Below are positions 43,556 to 53,361 of a stretch of 64,000 bases of DNA, piece by piece. The position numbers were made by a program, and so were the translations under genes. The stretch comes from Polyangiaceae bacterium (GTDB lineage: Bacteria; Myxococcota_A; Polyangia; Polyangiales; Polyangiaceae). The DNA is taken from NCBI GenBank assembly GCA_013361525.1, contig JABFXY010000013.1, forward strand, positions 1-64,000, given 5' to 3'. Every line of letters starts with the position of its first letter. The first letter of the stretch is position 1. The notes beneath the pieces were generated by a model, which saw nothing but the letters and a program-made list of their open reading frames with translations, did no database searches and was not told the DNA's origin.

Positions 43556-44124
43556 AGGATGGTGAGGACGGGGCTTTCTTCGTCGTCGAGCCAATGCTCT
43601 TGGACGACGATGGCAGGCAGTTGGGTGAGCGGGCCTTCGTAGCCGGGCCCGAACGTGAGGATCTGGATCACGCGCCGATCGCCCTTGCGGACGGGGAACA
43701 CCATCTCGCCGCCCGACGGAAGCTTCGCGTCTTTGCCCTCCGTCTGCGGGTCGATCCAATACGCGTTGCCTTGCACCGTGCCGCCGAGCGTCGCGATCGA
43801 CGCGGTGACGAGCTCCGAGCACGCGATGCGGATCCACTCGCGCACCCGATACGTCTTGCATCCGCTCGCGCGCGGGCCGCGACGCGTCGGCGCGACCTCG
43901 GGCGCGTCGCGCCACTCCACGGCGGTCGGCGTCGGCGACGTTTCGGTCGGAATCGAGGCGTCGAAGGCCGCGAGGCTCGAGAGCGGCGCGGCTTCCGCGT
44001 CAGGTTTCGCCGTAGCGCTCGCGGTCGGAGGTGCAGCCGCCGGATCGTCACCGAGCGAGACGGCGCCGTAGGCGAGCAGCGCGACCGCTGCGCCGATCGC
44101 GACGATGCGATGGTTGGTGCTCAT
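43552..44124 (-). CDS. Small membrane-anchored protein of unknown function
   Basis: 190 residues from ATG 44124, which overlaps the di-haem gene stop as ATGA. One N-terminal hydrophobic segment ('IVAIGAAVALLAYGAVSL') acts as an anchor or uncleaved signal. An Ala/Thr/Pro-rich stretch of about 50 residues follows. The C-terminal 110 residues contain a Cys pair ('SGCKTYRV' and 'RIACSELV') and the phrase 'EMVFPVRKGDRRVIQIL'. I do not recognise a family. Being coupled by overlaps to the genes on both sides, it probably belongs to the same envelope complex. Confidence 0.72.
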   Translation of the reverse strand: MSTNHRIVAIGAAVALLAYGAVSLGDDPAAAPPTASATAKPDAEAAPLSSLAAFDASIPTETSPTPTAVEWRDAPEVAPTRRGPRASGCKTYRVREWIRIACSELVTASIATLGGTVQGNAYWIDPQTEGKDAKLPSGGEMVFPVRKGDRRVIQILTFGPGYEGPLTQLPAIVVQEHWLDDEESPVLTIL

Positions 44125-46289
44125 AGGGTCTTCAGGTAGGCGACGAGAGCGGCGCGATCGGCTTCGGACAGGTGGGTGGTTTTGCCCATCCGATCCTTGT
44201 TGTTGTCGATGAGGCGCTCGAGGCTCGTCGCGCTGCCGTCGTGAAAATATGGCCCGCGATTGCCGACGAACGCGAGCGATGGTGTCTTGAAAGCCTGCTT
44301 CGGCTCGTCGTCGAAGCCGCGCACGAGCGGGAGCGCCGCGAGCGGGTGCGCCACACGGTCGGTGAACGACGTCTCTGCCTTGTGGCAGCTCGCGCACGCC
44401 GCGGTCGCGTCCCCGAACACCTCTTTGCCGCGCCGCTCGAGCGGTCCGAGCTCCGCGGTGGTCGAGCGCGCGGGCGGGACGAGGCCTTTGCGAAGAAAGA
44501 TGGTGAGGTAAGCGCTACGCGCCGCGACGTTTGCGGGCTCGTGCGCAGGCAGGCCGCCCCAGCGGTGCAGGCCCATGCCGGCCTGGATTCGATCCCCGAG
44601 CGTCGCGCTCTCCGCGCGCCATCCGTACGGCCCCTGCGCGTCGACACGCCCGACGAGCCAGGCCGTTCGACGCGGAAAGCCCTTCGTCTTCGCGAGGTCC
44701 GGAACGTTTTCGTAGGTGCCGACGAAGTTCGCGCGGGTGCCGCCGTCGGGCGTGTCGAAGCTCGCCTCGTGCCACACGTGCCCGTCGTCGCGTCCCTCGG
44801 GGTGACAACCGGCGCAGGCGAGCCCGCCGCTGGTGATGCGGTCGGTCGCGTCATAGAACAGGCGACGCCCCTTCGCGGCGTCCTCGGAGAGCGGATCGGT
44901 GTCGATGCGCACGGTTTGGATCGGCGCCGGCGGCTCTGCCGAGAGCGGATCGGTCGACAGCGGGATGCGAACGAAGTCGTAGGTGCTGCGACAAAAGACG
45001 TACGCGAAGCGCTCGTCTTCCGAGAGCGCGATGCCGCTCGGCGCACCGCCCGACCGAGCGGTGCCGAGATTCGGGTCGACGTCGCTGCCGATCTTGTAGG
45101 TGCGCATCACCGAGAGCGTCGGATCGAGCGCGAGCGCGTCGAGCTCGGCGACGACGTTGTCCCCCTCCCCCGCGACGAGGAGCGTGCGCGTCGTGGTGCG
45201 GTAGCGGATGTCGCGCGGCTGCGTGAACGGCGCGAGCGGCTCCGCCGGAAGGTTCGCGAGCGTGTCCGGCGTCTCCGTCTCTTTGGCGATCGAGGAGCGC
45301 AACATGAGCGCGTTACCCTGATGGAGGGGCGCGATGCCGCTCGCCGTGTCGGTTCGCAGCACGTCGACGGTAGCCGCTCCGAACCAAGCTTCGCGGCCCA
45401 TCGCGCCGAGGGCGTGGCGCGGCGCGAACAGGCGTTTTCCGTCGGGAGAGAGGGCGAGCGCGTAGCCGAGCGCAGCGGAGAGACTCTTGCCGGAGGGCGC
45501 GCGAAGCGCGGACGCGGCGAGATCGACGCGCGACACCGTCGCGGCGGACGTGTCGACGCCGTCGAGCTTCGTCAGGCGCGAGCCGACGATGTGGCTGATC
45601 CACGCGGTCTTGCCGTCTGCCGCGATCACGACGCCGCGAGGCTCACGCGTCGTGTCGGCGATCCACACCGGTCCGGTGCTGCCGTCCGCGGTCATCGCGT
45701 CGATGTCGACGGCGGCAACCTTGTTTGCGTACGCGCTGGTGACCACGGCGCGTTTGCCGTCTTTGCTCACCGCGAGGCCCCATGCATCGGGTGGAAGCGG
45801 CGTCTTGCCGACCTCGCGCACGCTGCCGCCCTCGACGCGGAGCTTCACGAGCAAGCCCGGATCCCGCACCGTGACGAGGATGGTGTCGTTCCACGCGACG
45901 ACGTTCGCCGGCGGCCCGGGCAGCTGCACGGTCGCGAAGCCCCCCGCGCTGTCGACGGTCGACGCATCCGAAGCAATACGCAGCGCGCGGTGATCTTCGT
46001 CCGCGATGACGATGCTTTCCGTGCCGGGGAAACGCGCCACCAAACCACCCGTGAGCGGCGCTTCGAGCGCACGGGCCGGAGCCTGAAGCGTGACCGGTGA
46101 CGAGGTCGTCGCGGGCGAGGAGATCGCGCTCGACGAAGCCGCAACCGACGAGGGCGCAGGGCCCAGATCGGCTCCATCGCCACAGGCGGACGCTTGCGAG
46201 ACTGCCACCAGCACCGAGCAGGCGGTCACCAACCAGGCCGTGCTCGTGAGCCGGCGCGCGCTTCGCGCAGTGTGACCGCACCTTTTCAT
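44121..46289 (-). CDS. Di-haem cytochrome c peroxidase-like protein with beta-propeller
   Basis: 722 residues with an N-terminal export signal and a cysteine near residue 36 ('QASAC', a weak lipobox). Residues of about 85-450 show repeated 'VSKDGKRAVVTSAYANKV'-type blades of a YVTN-like propeller. The C-terminal part holds two c-type haem sites, CAGCH (492-496) and CASCH (632-636), and the MauG/CcpA signature 'FKTPSLAFVGNRGPYFHDGS'. Relatives reduce peroxide or modify other proteins; here the partner is unknown. It heads a coupled operon with a small membrane protein and an FGE-like lipoprotein. A propeller fused to a di-haem peroxidase is known in environmental bacteria. Confidence 0.85.
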   Translation of the reverse strand: MKRCGHTARSARRLTSTAWLVTACSVLVAVSQASACGDGADLGPAPSSVAASSSAISSPATTSSPVTLQAPARALEAPLTGGLVARFPGTESIVIADEDHRALRIASDASTVDSAGGFATVQLPGPPANVVAWNDTILVTVRDPGLLVKLRVEGGSVREVGKTPLPPDAWGLAVSKDGKRAVVTSAYANKVAAVDIDAMTADGSTGPVWIADTTREPRGVVIAADGKTAWISHIVGSRLTKLDGVDTSAATVSRVDLAASALRAPSGKSLSAALGYALALSPDGKRLFAPRHALGAMGREAWFGAATVDVLRTDTASGIAPLHQGNALMLRSSIAKETETPDTLANLPAEPLAPFTQPRDIRYRTTTRTLLVAGEGDNVVAELDALALDPTLSVMRTYKIGSDVDPNLGTARSGGAPSGIALSEDERFAYVFCRSTYDFVRIPLSTDPLSAEPPAPIQTVRIDTDPLSEDAAKGRRLFYDATDRITSGGLACAGCHPEGRDDGHVWHEASFDTPDGGTRANFVGTYENVPDLAKTKGFPRRTAWLVGRVDAQGPYGWRAESATLGDRIQAGMGLHRWGGLPAHEPANVAARSAYLTIFLRKGLVPPARSTTAELGPLERRGKEVFGDATAACASCHKAETSFTDRVAHPLAALPLVRGFDDEPKQAFKTPSLAFVGNRGPYFHDGSATSLERLIDNNKDRMGKTTHLSEADRAALVAYLKTL

Positions 46290-46340
46290 CGTGCGCGATG
46301 ATCGCGAGGACCACCGCGCTTCACAAGGGCGTCGGCACTC

Positions 46341-48635
46341 TTACGGGCACAAATATGCGTAGTCGAGATGACCGAACGTCGTGTCGGCATACACCGCGTG
46401 AACGCCGCCCGCGCCGTCCACCACGAGCTTCGGCTCGGCCCCCGGCGTGTGCGTGTCGACGGTGAGCTCGATGAACGATCCGCCGGCCGGCTTGTACGCG
46501 TAGTCGAGGTGATCGAAGAGCACGTCATGGTAGAGCGCGTGCACGACGCCGCTCGGTTGAACGACGAGCGCGGCGTACGGCGCCGGCTCGTGCGTGTCGA
46601 CCGTCGTCTCGACGAACGAACCGCCGGGTGCCTTGTAGGCGTAGTCGAGGTGGTCGAACAACGTGTCCTGGTAGAGCGCGTGTACCCCACCTGATCCGTC
46701 CACGACGAGCTTCGGGTGCGGACCCGGCGTGTGGGTGTCGACCGTCGTCTCCACGAACGAACCGCCCGGGGCCTTGTAGGCGTAGTCGAGGTGATCGAAG
46801 AGCGCGTCGACGTAGAGCGCATGCACGCCGCCGGATGCGTCGACCGAGAGCTGCACGTCGCTGCCCGGCTCGTGCGTGTCGACCGTGGTCTCCACGAACG
46901 AACCGCCGGGTGCCTTGTACGCGTAGTCGAGGTGGTCGAAGAAGACGTCGTGGTAGAGCGCGTGCACACCGCCCGAGGCGTCGACGACGAGCTTCACGCC
47001 TGCGCCGGGGACGTGTGTGTCGACCGTGGTCTCCACGAACGATCCCCCGGGGGCTTTGTAGGCGTAGTCGAGGTGGCCGAAGAGCGTGTCGTGGTAGAGC
47101 GCGTGCACACCGCCCGAGGCGTCGACGACGAGCTTCGGGCTCGGCCCGGGAGCATGCGTGTCGACCGTCGTCTTTGCGAAGGAACCGCCGGGCGCTTTGT
47201 ACGCGTAGACGAGGTGGCCGAAGAGCGTGTCGTGGTAGAGCGCGTGTACACCGCCCGAGGCGTCGACGACGAGCTGCATCTCGCTCGCGGGCTCGTGCGT
47301 GTCGACCGTCGTCTCGACGAACGATCCCCCCGGCGCTTTGTATGCGTAGTCGAGGTGGTCGAAGAAGACGTCGTGGTAGAGCGCATGCACGCCGCCCGAC
47401 GCGTCGACGACGAGCACCGGAAACTCTCCGGGCTCGTGCGTGTCGACGGTGGTCTCGCTCCAGATCTTTTCGTCGACGATGCCGTCGCAGTCGTTGTCGG
47501 TCGCGCTGCCGCACACCTCGGCCATCGGAACGACCTGGCCCATACACGCGCCCCAACTCTGTCCGCTCGCCGCGCACGTCTGCGTGCCCGCGTGGCAGAT
47601 GCCGACATCGAGCGTCGCGGCGGGGCCGGTGTAACAGCTCTGCGTGGCACCGGGTGAGCACAGGCAACCTTCGTTGCTCGTGCCGTCGCAGTCTTCGTCG
47701 TTCGGGGCTGAGCATTGCTCCGCGGTCGGGGTCACCTGCCCTGCGCACAGGCTGTAACCATCGCCCGTCTCGCACGTGCGCTGCCCTCCGTGACAGACGC
47801 CCACGTCTTCGGTCCCCGCCGCGCCGGTGTAGCAATCGATGACGTCGCCGATCGTGCAGGTGCAGCCGGTCGTCGTCTCGTTCGTCTCGCCGTCGCAGTC
47901 GAGATCGACGGCACCGAGACACGCCTCGTCCGCAGGCTTCACTTCACCGGTGCACGGACCGAGCTCGGTGCCATCGGCATTGCATTGCGCTGTCCCCGCC
48001 TTACAGGCGCCGACGTTCAACGTGCCGGCCGGGCCGGTGTAGCAAGCGACGGTTGCGTTCGGCGTGCAGTCACACCCGGCCCCGCCTTCGTTGACTTGCC
48101 CGTCGCAGTCGTCGTCGATGTCGGTCGTGCACGTCTCGGGGACCGGCAACACCTCGTCATCGCAAGGCCCCCAGCCGTCTCCGTCGGCGTTGCAGACCTG
48201 CGTCCCGCCTTTGCACGGTCCGTTTCCTTCCGTGTTGGGCGGGCCGGAGTAGCAAGCCTGCACGTCGCCCGGCTCACAGGCGCAGTCGAAGCCCTCTTCG
48301 TCGACGAGGCCGTCGCAGTCTTCGTCGCCGGGATTCGCGCACGTCTCGTCGGTCGCGAGAACCTCTCCTTCACACGGGCCGAAGCCGGAGCCGTCCTCTT
48401 CACAGGTCCGCTCGCCGCCGCGGCACAGCCCCACATTTTCTTGCTCGGGCAACCCTGTAAAACAGGCGACGACCTCACCCGGCGCGCACTTCTGCTCGAT
48501 CGAGCCGCCCTCACCCGAGCCGCCTTCACCTGCGCCACCGGTCGGCGTCGTGTCGCCGTCGTCGGAACATCCGACGGTGAGCATCGTGCTCAAAACGAAG
48601 GCGACGAAGCAGCTCGCGCGGTAGGCAGGGCGCAT
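46341..48635 (-). CDS. Lipoprotein with five MopE-like and eight 47-residue repeats
   Basis: 764 residues from ATG 48635, chosen because it directly precedes a lipoprotein signal with lipobox 'TVGC'. A Gly/Ser/Glu-rich linker is followed by five repeats of about 67 residues with the MopE-like core 'DEDCDGLVDE' and paired cysteines, which typically bind calcium or metals. The remaining 371 residues are eight nearly identical 47-residue repeats whose core 'LVVDASGGVHALYHD' and 'HLDYAYKAPGGSF' resembles blades of a beta-propeller. The gene follows the RND efflux genes on the same strand, with a 99-bp gap and its own likely promoter. It is probably surface-exposed. Confidence 0.88.
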   Translation of the reverse strand: MRPAYRASCFVAFVLSTMLTVGCSDDGDTTPTGGAGEGGSGEGGSIEQKCAPGEVVACFTGLPEQENVGLCRGGERTCEEDGSGFGPCEGEVLATDETCANPGDEDCDGLVDEEGFDCACEPGDVQACYSGPPNTEGNGPCKGGTQVCNADGDGWGPCDDEVLPVPETCTTDIDDDCDGQVNEGGAGCDCTPNATVACYTGPAGTLNVGACKAGTAQCNADGTELGPCTGEVKPADEACLGAVDLDCDGETNETTTGCTCTIGDVIDCYTGAAGTEDVGVCHGGQRTCETGDGYSLCAGQVTPTAEQCSAPNDEDCDGTSNEGCLCSPGATQSCYTGPAATLDVGICHAGTQTCAASGQSWGACMGQVVPMAEVCGSATDNDCDGIVDEKIWSETTVDTHEPGEFPVLVVDASGGVHALYHDVFFDHLDYAYKAPGGSFVETTVDTHEPASEMQLVVDASGGVHALYHDTLFGHLVYAYKAPGGSFAKTTVDTHAPGPSPKLVVDASGGVHALYHDTLFGHLDYAYKAPGGSFVETTVDTHVPGAGVKLVVDASGGVHALYHDVFFDHLDYAYKAPGGSFVETTVDTHEPGSDVQLSVDASGGVHALYVDALFDHLDYAYKAPGGSFVETTVDTHTPGPHPKLVVDGSGGVHALYQDTLFDHLDYAYKAPGGSFVETTVDTHEPAPYAALVVQPSGVVHALYHDVLFDHLDYAYKPAGGSFIELTVDTHTPGAEPKLVVDGAGGVHAVYADTTFGHLDYAYLCP
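46344..47456 (-). repeat. Eight 141-bp coding repeats (47 residues each)
   Basis: Within the lipoprotein gene, seven full 141-bp units and one 126-bp terminal unit run tandemly without interruption. They begin with the codons for 'ETTVDTH' and differ mainly in a four- to five-residue segment after 'EPG'. The high DNA identity between units suggests recent expansion or gene conversion and gives a clear chance for copy-number change by recombination. They are not CRISPR repeats, being coding and contiguous. Confidence 0.92.
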
Positions 48636-48734
48636 GGCGCTCGCGCGTACGACGGCGCAAAGGCGGGCCCAACCCCAAAGCAGCATTGTGCAGAACGAAC
48701 CGCTTCTGCGGGGCCTGCGCCGGGAGCCGGATGG

Positions 48735-50189
48735 TCAGTCCCTGGAGCGCTCGCGCCAGCCTCCGCCGAGCGCCTTGTACAGACTGACGACGTTGTTCAT
48801 GCGGGCGAGCCGCACGTCGATGAGCCGGGCCTCGACGACGTAGAGATCGCGCTGGGCGAGCAGCACCGAGAGGTAGTTTTCGATGCCGGTGCGGTACCGC
48901 AGCTCGGAGATCTCCTGGCGGCGGCGTTGCGCGTCGACGCTCTTTTCGAGGGCCCGAACTTGACGGTCGAGCGGCTCGCGGCCGGCGAGCGCGTCGGCGA
49001 CCTCGCGGAACGCGACTTGGATGGCCTTTTCGTACTCCGCGATCTCGATGTGCTTGCGCACGTGCGCGGCGTCGAGGTTTCCCTCGAGGCGACCGCCGGT
49101 GAAGATCGGCGCGGTGATCTGCGGGGTGAAGCTCCAGAGCGCAGCGGTCCCTCCGAACAGGCCCGTCAGCGCGGTGCTCGCGATCCCACCGAGCGCCGTC
49201 AGCGATATCGTCGGAAAGAACGCCGCGCGCGCCGCGCCGATGTCCGCGTTCGCCGCCTTCAGCTGATGCTCCGCCGCGAGGATGTCAGGCCGTCGCGTGA
49301 GCAAATCCGACGGAAGCCCCGCCGGGATGTCGGCGAGGACGTCCTCGTCGGCAAACGGCAGCCCGGCCGGCAAGTCGCGCGGAAGCGGCCGGCCGACGAG
49401 CAAGACCAGCGCGTTCTCGGCGAGTGCGCGCTCCCGTGTGAGGCGCGCGATGTCGGCGCGCGCGGCCTCGACCTGGCCCTCCGCCGCCCGCACCTCGAGC
49501 TCGCCGTGGATGCCCTCCTCGAACTGGCGTCGCGTCAGATCGTAAAACGACCGGAGCGCGCGCAGCGTCCGCCTTGCGAGGGCGAGCTGCTCGCCCGTCG
49601 CTTGCAGCACGAGGTATTGCGACGCGACCTCGGCGACCAGGCTGAGATGAGCGCTGCGCCGGGTGGCCTTGCTCGCGAGGTACTGCTCGAGCGCGGCGTC
49701 TTTCAGGTTGCGAACGCGTCCCCACAGATCGAGCTCGAACGAGGTGACCGACAGGCCGACGGTGTACGAGCCGTTCACCTGCGCGCCGCCCTCGTCGTCG
49801 CTGGCGGCGCCGAAGTCGATGCCTTTGCTCCGACCGCTCAAGTCGACGCTGCCGACGCCGGCGAGCGTCGGAAACTGCTCGGAGCGCTGAATTCGATATT
49901 GGGCGCGCGCGAGCTCGACGTTGAGCGCCGCGATGCGCAGGTCGCGGTTGTTTCGTAGCGCGAGGTCGATGAGCGCGACCAGCCGCGGATCGCCGAAGAC
50001 GTCGCGCCAGCCGATGTCGGAGGCAGCGACGCCGTTCGTCTGCGTCTCCCCGGCCGAGGCGGGCCAGGCTTCCGTCACCGGCGAGGCCGGGCGCTCGTAG
50101 GTCGGCGCCATGTTGCACCCTGCGCCGACGAGCACCGCGAGCGTCGCGACCGCGGACCCGATACTGAAGCTCGCGCGACGCTCAGCCAT
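48735..50189 (-). CDS. RND efflux outer-membrane channel lipoprotein (OprM/NodT-type)
   Basis: 484 residues. The lipobox 'VGAGC' (about residue 25) and 'NMAPTYERP' are typical of the NodT branch. The two-fold repeat contains '[18 protein letters not shown]' and the conserved '[17 protein letters not shown]' and '[20 protein letters not shown]'. It forms the outer-membrane exit duct of the pump encoded just upstream. The start codon overlaps the pump gene stop by 8 bp, so the operon adaptor-pump-channel is complete. Confidence 0.94.
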   Translation of the reverse strand: MAERRASFSIGSAVATLAVLVGAGCNMAPTYERPASPVTEAWPASAGETQTNGVAASDIGWRDVFGDPRLVALIDLALRNNRDLRIAALNVELARAQYRIQRSEQFPTLAGVGSVDLSGRSKGIDFGAASDDEGGAQVNGSYTVGLSVTSFELDLWGRVRNLKDAALEQYLASKATRRSAHLSLVAEVASQYLVLQATGEQLALARRTLRALRSFYDLTRRQFEEGIHGELEVRAAEGQVEAARADIARLTRERALAENALVLLVGRPLPRDLPAGLPFADEDVLADIPAGLPSDLLTRRPDILAAEHQLKAANADIGAARAAFFPTISLTALGGIASTALTGLFGGTAALWSFTPQITAPIFTGGRLEGNLDAAHVRKHIEIAEYEKAIQVAFREVADALAGREPLDRQVRALEKSVDAQRRRQEISELRYRTGIENYLSVLLAQRDLYVVEARLIDVRLARMNNVVSLYKALGGGWRERSRD

Positions 50190-53100
50190 GTCCCCCTCCG
50201 GGCGCGCCCGCCGGCTTCAGCGGCAGCGACAGCTGCGTCGGCGGCTTGTCCTTCTTCTTTCGTCGCTGCGTGAGGCGGGTCACGACGACGAAGAACACCG
50301 GCACCAGCATCACGCCGAGAACGGTCGCCGCGATCACGCCGCCGGCGACTGCGTTGCCGATCGCGTTCTGCGCAGCGGCGCCCGCGCCGCTCGCGAGGGC
50401 CATCGGCAGGACACCGAGACCGAACGCGAGCGACGTCATCACGATCGGTCGCAGGCGTAGACGAGCGGCCTCGAGCGCGGCCTCGTCGATCGGCGCGCCC
50501 TTTTCGTGGATCTCCTTCGCGAACTCGACGATGAGGATCGCGTTCTTCGCGGCGAGGCCGATCGTCGCGAGAAGGCCGACCTGGAAGTACACGTCGTTGG
50601 TCGTCTTGCCGACGAACGTGGCGATGACGGCGCCGAGCACGCCGAGTGGCACGACGAGGAGGACCGAGATCGGAATCGACCAGCTCTCGTAGAGCGCTGC
50701 GAGGCACAGGAACACGAACACGAGTGAGATCGCGTAGAGCAGACCGGCACCCGCACCGGCCGCGCGCTCCTCGTACGACACGCCCGACCACTCGACGGCC
50801 ATGCCCTCGGGGAGCTGTTTCGCGAGCTCCTCCATCGCGGCCATCGCTTCACCCGAGCTGTGTCCGGGCGAAGCCTCGCCTTGGATCGCGATCGTCGAAA
50901 ACCCGTTGAAGCGATCGAGCTTCGGCGATCCGTACTTCCACTGTCCCGCGGCGAACGCCGAAAACGGAACCATCTCGCCGGCGGCATTGCGCACGTACCA
51001 GCGGCCGAGATCGCCCGGCAACATGCGAAACGGCGCATCCGCTTGCATGAACACGCGCTTCGTCCGGCCGCGATCCAGAAAATCGTTGATGTACGAGGCG
51101 CCCCACGCGGCGGACAGCGTCGTGTTGATGTCAGCAATCGACAGGCCGAGCGCCGACGCCTTCTCCTCGTCGACCTCGACCTTGTACTCGGGCCTATCGA
51201 CGAGGCCACCTTGACGAACCTTGGTGAGCGCGGGGTGATTGCTCGCCGCCTCGATGAGCTTGTTGGTCGCTTCGACGAGCGCTTGATGCCCGAGCCCTGC
51301 GCGGTCTTCGATCTGGAGCTGGAAGCCGCCGACGTTGCCGAGCTCGGGAATCGCAGGCGGCACGATCGTGAACGCCTGCGCTGTGCGTATCTTCGCGAAC
51401 GCCGCGGTCGTCCGCGATGCCACCGCGTCCGCACGAAGGTGTTTGTCTTTGCGTTGGTCCCAGTCGCGCAGCTTGATGAACGCGAGGCCCGAGCTCTGTC
51501 CGCGGCCGACGTACGCGTAGCCGTTCACCGCGTACACCTCCTCGACGGCGGCACCCTCTTCGGTGAGGAGGTAGTCGCTCACCTGTTTCGTCACCTCGCG
51601 GGTCTGCTCGATGGTGCTGCCCGGCGGCAGGAGGATTTGCGCGGTCAACGTGCCTTGATCCTCGTCGGGGATGAACCCCGTCGGCATGCGGAGGAAGAGC
51701 AGCGCGAGCGCGCCGCAGAGGCCGACGTACACCAGCAGCGCGACGCCGCGATGCCGCACCAGGCGCCGCAGGCTGCGTCCGTACCCGGCGTTCGTGCGGT
51801 CGTAGACCCGGTTGAACGCGCCGAAGAAACCCTTCTTCTTTTCGGTGCGCTCCGGCCGGAGGATCGTCGCGCAAAGCGCGGGCGTGAGCGTCAGCGCCAC
51901 GAACACGGAGAGCGCCATCGCCGAGACGAGGGTGATCGAGAACTGGCGGTAGATCGCGCCGACCGAGCCGCCGAAAAACGCCATGGGGATGAACACGGCC
52001 ATCAGCACCGTCGCGATGCCGACGAGCGCGCCCGTGATCTGCTGCATCGACTTCTTCGTCGCCTCCTTCGGCGGAAGGTTCTCCTCGTGCATCACGCGCT
52101 CGACGTTCTCGACGACGACGATCGCGTCGTCGACCAAGAGGCCGATCGCGAGCACCATCCCGAACATCGTCAGCGTGTTGATGCTGAACCCCGCGGCCGA
52201 CAAAATGCCGAAGGTACCGAGCAACACGACGGGCACGGCGATCGTCGGGATGATCGTCGCGCGGACGCTCTGCAGAAACAGGAGCATCACGACGAACACG
52301 AGACCGACGGCCTCGGCGAGCGTCTTGACGACGTCCCTGATGGAGATGCGGACGAAGGGCGTCGAGTCGAGGACGTAACGGACCTTCAGCCCTTCGGGGA
52401 ACCCCTTGGATAGCTCGTCCAGCCGCTTGCGGACGGCGTCCGCGGTGTCGAGCGCATTCGCTCCCGCGGCCAGGCGGATCGCCATACCTGCCGACGGGTT
52501 GCCGTTGAGAAAGCTCTCCACATCGGCGTTCTCGCCGGTGAGCTCGATGCGACCGACGTCCGCGAGCCTGACCCGAGAGCCGTCCCGGTTCACCTTGAGC
52601 AAGATCGCCGCGAACTGTTCGGGCGTTTCGAGCCGCGTTTGCGCGGTGATCGTCGCGTTCAGCTCCTGCCCCGCGATCGACGGCGTCCCGCCGAACTGCC
52701 CCGCGGACACTTGGGCGTTCTGCGCGGCGATCGCATTTCTGACGTCGATCGGCGTGAGCTGGAACGACGTCAGCTTGTCGGGGTCCAGCCAGATGCGCAT
52801 CGCATATTGCGACCCGAACGCCTGCACCTCACCGACACCGTGGACGCGGCTGATCGGCTCGAGCACCGACGACACGACGTAGTCCGCGATGTCGTTGCGC
52901 TGCATGCTGCCGTCTTCGGAAACGAACGCGGCAATCAGCAAATAGTTGCGATTCGACTTCGCGACCTGCACGCCCTGTCGCTGCACCTCTTGGGGCAGCT
53001 GCGGCGTCGCGAGCGCGAGCTTGTTCTGCACCTGGACCTGCGCGATGTCCGGATCCGTGCCCGGCTCGAAGGTGAGCTCGAGCAACGCGTTGCCGGTCGA

Positions 53101-53349
53101 GTCGCTGGACGACGAGATGTACCGGAGGCCGTCGAGACCGGTCATGCGCTGCTCGATCACCTGTGTGACCGTCGCCTCGACGGTCTGCGCCGATGCGCCC
53201 GGGAAGGTCGCCGAGATGCTGACCACCGGCGGTGCGATGGCCGGATATTGCGCGACCGGCAAGCGCACGATCGAGAGCGTGCCGGCGATCATGATCACCA
53301 GCGCGATGACCCACGCGAAGATCGGGCGGTCGATGAAGAACTTCGACAC
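50182..53349 (-). CDS. RND multidrug efflux pump, HAE1 family (AcrB-like)
   Basis: 1055 residues, the normal size. It starts '[20 protein letters not shown]' and has two large periplasmic loops. The TM4 proton relay pair is seen in '[20 protein letters not shown]', and the TM10 lysine in '[18 protein letters not shown]'. It takes up drugs or lipids from the periplasm or membrane and drives them through a TolC-type channel using the proton gradient. It lies 12 bp after the adaptor gene and overlaps the channel gene. The substrates cannot be predicted; no regulator gene lies next to the operon. Confidence 0.96.
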   Translation of the reverse strand: MSKFFIDRPIFAWVIALVIMIAGTLSIVRLPVAQYPAIAPPVVSISATFPGASAQTVEATVTQVIEQRMTGLDGLRYISSSSDSTGNALLELTFEPGTDPDIAQVQVQNKLALATPQLPQEVQRQGVQVAKSNRNYLLIAAFVSEDGSMQRNDIADYVVSSVLEPISRVHGVGEVQAFGSQYAMRIWLDPDKLTSFQLTPIDVRNAIAAQNAQVSAGQFGGTPSIAGQELNATITAQTRLETPEQFAAILLKVNRDGSRVRLADVGRIELTGENADVESFLNGNPSAGMAIRLAAGANALDTADAVRKRLDELSKGFPEGLKVRYVLDSTPFVRISIRDVVKTLAEAVGLVFVVMLLFLQSVRATIIPTIAVPVVLLGTFGILSAAGFSINTLTMFGMVLAIGLLVDDAIVVVENVERVMHEENLPPKEATKKSMQQITGALVGIATVLMAVFIPMAFFGGSVGAIYRQFSITLVSAMALSVFVALTLTPALCATILRPERTEKKKGFFGAFNRVYDRTNAGYGRSLRRLVRHRGVALLVYVGLCGALALLFLRMPTGFIPDEDQGTLTAQILLPPGSTIEQTREVTKQVSDYLLTEEGAAVEEVYAVNGYAYVGRGQSSGLAFIKLRDWDQRKDKHLRADAVASRTTAAFAKIRTAQAFTIVPPAIPELGNVGGFQLQIEDRAGLGHQALVEATNKLIEAASNHPALTKVRQGGLVDRPEYKVEVDEEKASALGLSIADINTTLSAAWGASYINDFLDRGRTKRVFMQADAPFRMLPGDLGRWYVRNAAGEMVPFSAFAAGQWKYGSPKLDRFNGFSTIAIQGEASPGHSSGEAMAAMEELAKQLPEGMAVEWSGVSYEERAAGAGAGLLYAISLVFVFLCLAALYESWSIPISVLLVVPLGVLGAVIATFVGKTTNDVYFQVGLLATIGLAAKNAILIVEFAKEIHEKGAPIDEAALEAARLRLRPIVMTSLAFGLGVLPMALASGAGAAAQNAIGNAVAGGVIAATVLGVMLVPVFFVVVTRLTQRRKKKDKPPTQLSLPLKPAGAPGGGHG

Positions 53350-53361
53350 GAATCCCCTCTC

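Noticed and set aside
46344..47456. CRISPR or mobile repeat
   Set aside because: The 141-bp units are in frame and code for protein repeats of a lipoprotein.
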